From: Streptomyces violaceoruber
GTDB taxonomy: Bacteria > Actinomycetota > Actinomycetes > Streptomycetales > Streptomycetaceae
Direction of reading: 5' to 3'
DNA length: 64,000 nucleotides
Assembly (NCBI RefSeq): GCF_033406955.1
Contig: NZ_CP137734.1
Coordinates: 8,432,001 to 8,496,000 of the forward strand
Shown: positions 59,433 through 64,000 of the stretch, piece by piece
How the letters are laid out: every line of letters begins with the position of its first letter
How positions within the stretch are numbered: position 1 is the first letter of the stretch
Notes under the pieces: model-generated
Told to the model about the DNA's origin: nothing
The model's database searches: none
Seen by the model: only the letters and a program-made list of their open reading frames with translations
Program-made: the position numbers and the translations under genes

Positions 59433-60749
59433 TCACGAGCGGAGGCGGTCGCTGAGGTCCGCGGTCAGCTCGGACAGCCGTTCCGAGAACACGGCTCGGG
59501 CCGGCCGTGGAGCCCGGACACGCACAGCGTCGGCGGGCAGCCCCGCCAGGTCCGCCCTCAGCCGCGCGTGTCCCTGCGGCAGGGTGTCCGGCGGGCCGAG
59601 ACGCCGGCCGTCACGCATGACCGTGCGCAGCAGTGGCTCCGCCCCGGCAGGACCCGGCTCGTCCCGCAGGGCGATGACGTCGTCACCACCCGGTCGGCGG
59701 AAAACCTGTTTGCGCCCTGGCGACGTGACCTTGGCGGACGACAGTTTCATGACCGGGCGGCCGTCGTACTCCACGAGCTTGTACGCCGAGTCCAGATACG
59801 GAGCGTCGGCGGACGTGCCGACACGGGTGCCGACCGCGTACACGTCGATGGGAGCCCCGGAACGGACCAGAGTGTCCACGCCGTACTCGTCCAGACCGCC
59901 GCTGGCGACGACACGGACGCCGGGAAGACCGGAGCGATCCAGTTCGGCGCGCGCCCGACGGGCGAGATCACCGAGGTCACCGCTGTCCAGCCGAACGGCG
60001 CACCCCGGTCCCCGACCCAGATCGCGCAGGACACGAGCCGCGGTACGGACCCCGCGTACCGAGTCGTACGTGTCCACCAGGAACGTCACGGGCCCCGGAT
60101 GGGCGCGGGCGAAGGCGCGGAAGGCGGCCTCCTCGTCCGGAAACGCTTCGACGTACGAGTGCGCCATCGTCCCGGACGCGGGCAGGCCCCAGCGGACCGC
60201 CGCCGCCACGTTGCTGGTTCCCGCGAACCCCGTGAGCGCCGCCGTGCGCGCGGCCTGCATCCCGGCGGAGGTCCCGAGCGTGCGGCGCAGCGAGAAGTCG
60301 ACCACCGGCCGTCCCGCGGCGGCCAGGACGGACCGCACCGCTTTCGACGCCACGGCCGTCTGATGCGACACCTGATTGAGCAGGAACGTCTCCACGAGCT
60401 GAGCCTCCGCGAGCGGCGCGGTGACCTCCAGCAGGGGTTCTCCGGCGAACACCACACGTCCCTCGGGCACGGCGCGCACCTCGCCGGTGAACGTCATCCC
60501 GCACAGCGGGGAGAGGTCGGCGTACGGCCGGTGCAGCGCGGAGGCGAAGTCCTCCACGTCCGACGGGGTGACGCGGAAGGCGCTGAGGTAGTCGAGCGCC
60601 GGTTCGATGCCCGCGCTGACGAGGAACCCGCGTTCGGAGGGCAGGTCACGCACGAACAGACTGAAGGTGGCGGGCCGGCTCATGTCTTCGAGAAGGTAGG
60701 ACAGGGCCATCGTGACTTCGTACAAGTCCGTAGTGGTCACATCCGACAT
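59433..60749 (-). CDS. pncB: Nicotinate phosphoribosyltransferase (PncB2-like)
   Basis: This 438-residue enzyme makes nicotinate mononucleotide from nicotinate, PRPP and ATP in NAD salvage. Key parts are TTDLYEVTMALSYL at the N-terminus, VDFSLRRTLGTSAGMQAARTAAL near residue 150 (in two parts), GTMAHSYVEAF with the active-site His near residue 195, VRLDSGDLGDLARRARAELD near residue 255 and VYAVGTRVG. In M. tuberculosis the pncB2 gene belongs to the DosR regulon, and here the gene also sits between DevR-type boxes. ATG at 60749; a GTG three codons upstream is possible. Confidence 0.93.
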   Translation of the reverse strand: MSDVTTTDLYEVTMALSYLLEDMSRPATFSLFVRDLPSERGFLVSAGIEPALDYLSAFRVTPSDVEDFASALHRPYADLSPLCGMTFTGEVRAVPEGRVVFAGEPLLEVTAPLAEAQLVETFLLNQVSHQTAVASKAVRSVLAAAGRPVVDFSLRRTLGTSAGMQAARTAALTGFAGTSNVAAAVRWGLPASGTMAHSYVEAFPDEEAAFRAFARAHPGPVTFLVDTYDSVRGVRTAARVLRDLGRGPGCAVRLDSGDLGDLARRARAELDRSGLPGVRVVASGGLDEYGVDTLVRSGAPIDVYAVGTRVGTSADAPYLDSAYKLVEYDGRPVMKLSSAKVTSPGRKQVFRRPGGDDVIALRDEPGPAGAEPLLRTVMRDGRRLGPPDTLPQGHARLRADLAGLPADAVRVRAPRPARAVFSERLSELTADLSDRLRS

Positions 60750-60819
60750 GGTGCTCACCCGCCCGTAGCCGCTCGTGCCCGGTCAGAACAAGCGTCACCG
60801 GCACCCCGGGACGTGGGGA

Positions 60820-60885
60820 AGGGCCGGCCGGCCGCTTCCCGTGGCCACTCGGCCCCGTGTTCCCGCCGGGAGGGTCGCGGATACT
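60820..60885. promoter_or_regulatory. Divergent DevR-type boxes between pncB and a CBS-BON gene, with -10
   Basis: AGGGCCGGCCGGCCGC (60820-60835) is nearer pncB, and GTGGCCACTCGGCCCC (60841-60856, reverse complement GGGGCCGAGTGGCCAC) is nearer the CBS-BON gene. For the latter a -10-like GATACT at 60880-60885 lies 31.5 bp from the box centre, close to the common spacing. The boxes are two helical turns apart. Confidence 0.55.
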
Positions 60886-60925
60886 GAAGCTGTCGGGACA
60901 CTCTCCGCTCAGGTGGGAGGCAGCC

Positions 60926-61630
60926 ATGGACGGCCACGCCTACAGAGTTGAGGACGTCATGACCCGCAGGGTCATCGCCCTGGCCGGTGGAGCGACGTTC
61001 AAGGACATCGTCAGAACCATGGAGACACAGCTGATCAGCGCCCTTCCCGTCATCGACTCCGGAAGCCATGTGATCGGTGTGGTCTCCGAGGCAGATGTGC
61101 TGCGCAAGGAGGAATTCCGTGACAGCGACCAGCTGCGCGGCCCCCGGAGTCGTCCTCCCGGAGCGCTGGTGAAGGCGCGGGCAGTCACCGCGGAGGATCT
61201 GATGACGGCTCCCGCCGTGACCGTCCACCCGAAGGCACCTGTGGCCCGGGCGGCCCGCCTCATGGCACGTCGCAGGGTCAAGCGTCTCCCCGTCGTCGAC
61301 GACGAAGGTGTGCTCCAGGGCATCGTCAGCCGCGCGGACCTGCTCAGGGTGTTCCTGCGCTCTGACCCCGACATCGCCGAGGAGGTCCGCCGGGAGATCG
61401 TCGGCGGCCGGTTCCCGGAAGGTCTCGGATCGGTCCGTGTGGAGGTGCACGAGGGAGTGGTCACCCTCACCGGCCGGGTGCCGGACACCTCGCTCGTTCC
61501 GCTGGCCGAACGGCTGGTGCGCTCCGTCGAGGGCGTCGTGGACGTGCGGTGCGTGCTGACGGGCCCCAGGCACCGCATGACCGGAGAGTCGGAGGAGGCA
61601 GGAGCTGCGGCGCACCGTCCGGGGCCTTAG
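60926..61630 (+). CDS. CBS-pair plus BON domain protein
   Basis: This 234-residue protein has CBS 1 (about 8-65; VEDVMTRRVIALAGGATFKD), CBS 2 (about 88-148; LMTAPAVTVHPKAPVARAA, RRRVKRLPVVDDEGVLQGIV) and BON (about 160-215; VRVEVHEGVVTLTGRVPD). The region between the two CBS domains is longer than in the 11764 gene and holds EADVLRKEEFRDSDQLRG. It is most like the gene at 61961-62647, which shares EADLLPKEEFRDSD. It probably senses adenine nucleotides. GTGGGAGG precedes the ATG. Confidence 0.9.
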   Translation: MDGHAYRVEDVMTRRVIALAGGATFKDIVRTMETQLISALPVIDSGSHVIGVVSEADVLRKEEFRDSDQLRGPRSRPPGALVKARAVTAEDLMTAPAVTVHPKAPVARAARLMARRRVKRLPVVDDEGVLQGIVSRADLLRVFLRSDPDIAEEVRREIVGGRFPEGLGSVRVEVHEGVVTLTGRVPDTSLVPLAERLVRSVEGVVDVRCVLTGPRHRMTGESEEAGAAAHRPGP

Positions 61631-61663
61631 GACCTTCCCCGCGGGGCCCGACGGGACGATCAT
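61621..61663 (+). promoter_or_regulatory. DevR-like box plus -10 before a broken small gene
   Basis: GGGGCCTTAGGACCTT at 61621-61636 overlaps the end of the CBS-BON gene. GATCAT at 61658-61663 is 29.5 bp from the box centre and looks like a -10. AAAGGAGG then precedes an ATG at 61687. The promoter parts seem intact although the gene is not. Confidence 0.45.
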
Positions 61664-61686
61664 GGAATGGTGGAAAGGAGGCAGAC

Positions 61687-61960
61687 ATGACCGGCGTGCT
61701 GGAGCGACTGCCGGGCGGCCCGACCTGTTCGGCCGGGCCGAGACCGGATTTCCCGGAGCGCACGTCGCTTCCGGTCCGCACGGCGTCCGTGTCGAGACGG
61801 CGAGCCGGGTGCCCTCGGACACCACCACGTGGAGCGCGAGGGCGCTGTCCTGCCGATGGCGGCCTGCGGCTTCATCGCGGTGCAGGCGGGTGATGTGTTC
61901 GTCCTGCCCACACCTGGTGGGGGTGGCTATGGAGTCGCGGTCGACGCGCCCCGGGGCTGA
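61687..61960 (+). pseudogene. Broken gene: possible Hsp20/Acr-like start joined to a foreign 3-prime end
   Basis: The ATG has AAAGGAGG upstream and encodes MTGVLERLPGG. The next recognizable sequence, PDLFGRAETGFPGAHVASGPHGVRVE, here quoted only as PDLFGRAETGFPG and GPHGVRVE, is in another frame and resembles the N-terminus of streptomycete Hsp20 small heat-shock proteins before the alpha-crystallin domain. That domain is absent. From about 61810 a third reading gives GFIAVQAGDVFVLPTPGGGGYG, which resembles the end of hydantoinase-B/oxoprolinase subunits, ending at TGA 61958-61960. So at least two frameshifts and a deletion are implied. Both family calls are tentative. Confidence 0.45.
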
Positions 61961-62647
61961 CTACGCGTTGGACCGCAACGCCTGATCTCCTTCACCTGAG
62001 GTTTTGACGTCCGTCGGGTCCCACCTGACGTCGACGACGCCCTCCACGGCGCGCGCCAAGCGGGCGGCCACGGGCACCAGCGAGGTGTCCCTGACCCTCC
62101 CTCCGAGAGTGACGCGGCCGTCCGACACCTCCACCCGGACGGTCTCCGCCGGCGAGGGGAAGAGCGGTGTGACAACCTCCTGGCCGACCTCTTCGGCGAT
62201 GGCGTCGTCCGTGCGCAGGAACACCTTCAACAGGTCGGCTCGGCTGACGACACCTTCGAGAAGTCCCTCGGCGTTGACGACGGGCAACCGCTTGACCTTC
62301 CGCTGCGCCATGATGCGCGCGGCCTGGGCGAGGGTCGCATCGGGGTGGACGGTGACGGCGGGAGCCGTCATCACGTCCGCCGCGGTCAGACCGCCGGCCT
62401 TGGCCAGATCGGTCAGGCGGCGCATCTGAGTGAAGCGGTCCGGGTCACTGTCCCGGAACTCCTCCTTGGGCAGCAAGTCGGCCTCGGACACGAGGCCGAT
62501 CACTCGTCCCTCGCCCTCGAGTACGGGCAGGGCGCTGACCTTCCACTGGTCCAACAGCGCGATGATGTCCTTGAACGGAGCTTCTGGACCCACGGCCACG
62601 GCCGTGTGCGTCATCACGTCATTCACCGTGCGAGGGCTGTTGAGCAT
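61961..62647 (-). CDS. CBS-pair plus BON domain protein
   Basis: This 228-residue protein has CBS 1 (about 6-65; VNDVMTHTAVAVGPEAPFKD), CBS 2 (about 92-150; VMTAPAVTVHPDATLAQAA, QRKVKRLPVVNAEGLLEGVV) and BON (about 165-215; VRVEVSDGRVTLGGRVRDTS). It is the closest relative of the 60926 gene and is read in the opposite direction, with the broken gene between them. The ATG at 62647 has GAGGAGGAAGCC before it. The gap of 34 bp after the cyclic-nucleotide-domain gene on the same strand suggests one operon. Confidence 0.9.
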   Translation of the reverse strand: MLNSPRTVNDVMTHTAVAVGPEAPFKDIIALLDQWKVSALPVLEGEGRVIGLVSEADLLPKEEFRDSDPDRFTQMRRLTDLAKAGGLTAADVMTAPAVTVHPDATLAQAARIMAQRKVKRLPVVNAEGLLEGVVSRADLLKVFLRTDDAIAEEVGQEVVTPLFPSPAETVRVEVSDGRVTLGGRVRDTSLVPVAARLARAVEGVVDVRWDPTDVKTSGEGDQALRSNA

Positions 62648-62681
62648 GGCTTCCTCCTCGACCCGGCCTGAGGGGACGTAC

Positions 62682-63140
62682 TCACGGCAGGATTCCGCTG
62701 CCGTGCGGGGCGTACAGGTCCAACAGACGGATACGCGTCTTCTGTAGGCGGTCGGCCACCACCTGTCCGACCCAGGACGCGATCGCCCGGCCGAACTCGG
62801 GGTGCTCGGCACACGTGGTCAGGACGGTCTTCGCGTCGAACTCCCAGGCCCGTACCGGGCTGAGTGCCTCGGCGCCCTGGTGCCACCGGTACGGAGGAAA
62901 GTGCCAGGACCAGCCGAGCAGTTCGCCATGGCCCAGCGACTCGACGGCGGCGTTGCGCCCGTCGGGGACGCGGATGTCCAGAACGACCGTTCCGGTACGC
63001 ACGATCCAGAAGCGATCGGCGGGCCGGTCCTCTTCGAACAGCCGCGCACCAGGCGGGAACGAGACCTCGCGGGCGAGCCGCAGCAGACGTTCGCGGTGCT
63101 GCGCCGGCATGGCTATGGGCAGGGTAGTTGTGGAGGTCAT
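62682..63140 (-). CDS. Cyclic-nucleotide-binding-domain protein without DNA-binding domain
   Basis: This 152-residue protein is a CRP/FNR-type sensor domain only: MPAQHRERLLRLAREVSFPPG, in part, FEEDRPADRFWIVRTGTVVLDI and ESLGHGELLGWSWHFPPYRW match the beta-roll. The usual P-loop-like phosphate cassette (GE-x6-R-S/T-A) is replaced by GELLGWSWHFPPYRWHQGAEAL, so cAMP binding is doubtful. No helix-turn-helix follows. Similar stand-alone domains occur in actinobacterial stress regulons. The ATG at 63140 has GGAAAGG. It is likely co-transcribed with the CBS-BON gene downstream. Confidence 0.85.
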   Translation of the reverse strand: MTSTTTLPIAMPAQHRERLLRLAREVSFPPGARLFEEDRPADRFWIVRTGTVVLDIRVPDGRNAAVESLGHGELLGWSWHFPPYRWHQGAEALSPVRAWEFDAKTVLTTCAEHPEFGRAIASWVGQVVADRLQKTRIRLLDLYAPHGSGILP

Positions 63141-63921
63141 CGTTTCCTTTCCTTCCACTTCCCGCGGTCCGTCGGGGGCGGTCGCTCGGGCGGCTGCCAG
63201 GTGCGACTGCTCTTCCCCGGTATCAGCCTGCCGCTTGTGTGCCGCCGGCACCATGGGCCTCTCGGGCACTGCCGAGGGACCGTCGGCCCCGGACAAGCGC
63301 GGCCAACCGAGTGCCACGACGGAGGGAGCGGTCCGGGCCGGGCGCGGGAGGACCGCCGCAGATGCCGGACGGGCCACGGCGGCGAAGGCACACCAAGAGC
63401 GGGAAGGACATCCGCTTCTCGCGGATCCTCGTTGCACGGTGCGCCGCCGCCGGCCGCTTCCCCGCGTTCCCTGCGGCCCTTCCCGCCGTCTCCAGGACAC
63501 CACGCGGATCCGCCGGGGCGGAAGGGCCGACCGGCCTCGTCGTGCCGCCTGCCCTAGTAGGGCATACGTCGACCCGACGGCGTGCGCAGGTCAGGAAGAT
63601 CCGGCCGTCGTGGTGGGCGGGGCCGCTTTGTCACCTGGATCCGTTCCATGACGATCGCCTCGTCTCGCGATACCCCTGACTTCATGATCGCCCGTAGGCA
63701 TGATGCGGGGCCATGGGCCCCCCGGCCTTCGGTACGGGGCCGAGACGGCATGTACGGGTGGGCCGACCGGCCCAGCTCCACGCCCGAAATGCGGTCGTTG
63801 GGGCCGAAGGTCCCTCGGAGGGACCCGATCGCCCCCTGCCGGACCCGGGCGCCCGGTGCCACCGTGAAAGTGGTAATCCCGCTGCACGAACTGGCAGAAA
63901 GAGAGAAGGGCGGTGGGGATG
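63141..63921. other. Long intergenic region rich in DevR-type boxes
   Basis: These 781 bp separate two divergent genes and have no reading frame I recognize. They contain boxes at 63275-63290 (AGGGACCGTCGGCCCC, nearer the cyclic-nucleotide-domain gene), 63523-63538 (AGGGCCGACCGGCCTC), 63759-63774 (TGGGCCGACCGGCCCA), 63800-63815 (GGGGCCGAAGGTCCCT) and a weaker 63819-63834. A GGTAAT at 63872-63877 is a possible -10 for the Usp gene. The mid-region box at 63523 has no gene next to it, which suggests that a gene has been lost here. Confidence 0.6.
63759..63834 (+). promoter_or_regulatory. Cluster of three DevR-type boxes upstream of the last usp
   Basis: The boxes are at 63759-63774, 63800-63815 and 63819-63834, with centre spacings of 41 and 19 bp. 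The middle one is identical to the narG box. The nearest lies 95 bp before the Usp ATG. This is the densest group in the window. Confidence 0.6.
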
Positions 63922-64000
63922 ATGGCACTCCCCCTGGTGGTAGGCGTCGACGGGTCGGACGGCAGCCTGCTTGCCATCGACTGGGCGGTGGACGAGGCAC
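63922..64000 (+). CDS. Universal stress protein (partial, cut by window edge)
   Basis: Only 26 codons are visible: MALPLVVGVDGSDGSL followed by LAIDWAVDEA. This is the standard Usp opening, closest to the type B proteins at 24364 and 52551 (VVGVDGSE.SL.AVDWAADEA). The start could also be the ATG three bases earlier (63919), which lies directly next to GGTGGGG. Confidence 0.85.
   Translation, partial: MALPLVVGVDGSDGSLLAIDWAVDEA

Noticed and set aside
63554..63685. Minus-strand short frame starting MKSGVSRDEAIV
   Set aside because: I could match it to no family, and it is Arg/Pro rich as expected by chance. There is no good ribosome site.
1..64000. tRNA, rRNA, CRISPR array, insertion sequence or phage genes
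   Set aside because: I saw no cloverleaf with CCA-like ends, no rRNA blocks, no spaced identical repeats and no transposase or integrase motifs. The palindromic boxes are too degenerate and irregular to be a CRISPR array.

Overview
The window is chromosomal DNA of a Streptomyces or a close relative. The G+C is above 70 percent throughout, third codon positions are almost always G or C, many genes start with GTG, and gene junctions overlap by 4 bp (ATGA or GTGA). The content (nitrate reductase, DevR/DevS pair, many universal stress proteins and an isorenieratene cluster with litR and litS) matches a region I recall from Streptomyces coelicolor; I could not check this by alignment. Both edges cut genes: narI on the left and a universal stress gene on the right.

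Left arm, 1-26 kb, is a hypoxia or dormancy island. It holds narGHJI (minus strand), an Acg-type nitroreductase, a flavin-binding PPOX protein, narK with a hemerythrin gene, a CBS-BON protein, a probable ribosome-hibernation factor, pyruvate phosphate dikinase, remnants of a pyruvate formate-lyase operon, the DevR-like regulator and DevS-like GAF kinase, a second Acg-type gene, a DoxX-like protein, and a Usp-alcohol dehydrogenase-Usp operon.

Middle, 26-45.5 kb, is a light-response island. It holds an anti-sigma-like gene, a short DUF4397 gene, the ECF sigma factor litS, divergent litR (MerR plus B12-type domain), a litQ-like oxidoreductase, crtYTU, crtEIBV on the opposite strand, an FeS-type photolyase, a class I photolyase, an SDR-DUF2867 protein and an AfsA-like protein. 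From 45.5 to 51.1 kb come an NTF2-fold protein, an OmpR-type two-component pair and a ferric-reductase/FMN-binding/ApbE flavin electron-transfer operon.

Right arm, 51.1-64 kb, returns to the dormancy island: a decayed DevR-like fragment, a second Usp-Usp pair, a second alcohol dehydrogenase, an Rv1733c-like membrane protein, CBS-BON proteins, a DUF1918-XRE-PPOX fusion, OsmC, nicotinate phosphoribosyltransferase, a cyclic-nucleotide-domain protein and more Usp genes.

A near-palindromic 16-bp element (consensus about GGGGCCGAnnGnCCCt) lies upstream of most transcription units in both dormancy arms and is almost absent from the light island. I infer it is the binding site of the DevR-like regulator encoded here. 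In several promoters it sits at a fixed distance from an AT-rich -10 hexamer, and narG and one PPOX gene look leaderless. At least nine genes in the dormancy arms are truncated, frameshifted or chimeric, often behind intact boxes, so the island seems to be under active decay and duplication.
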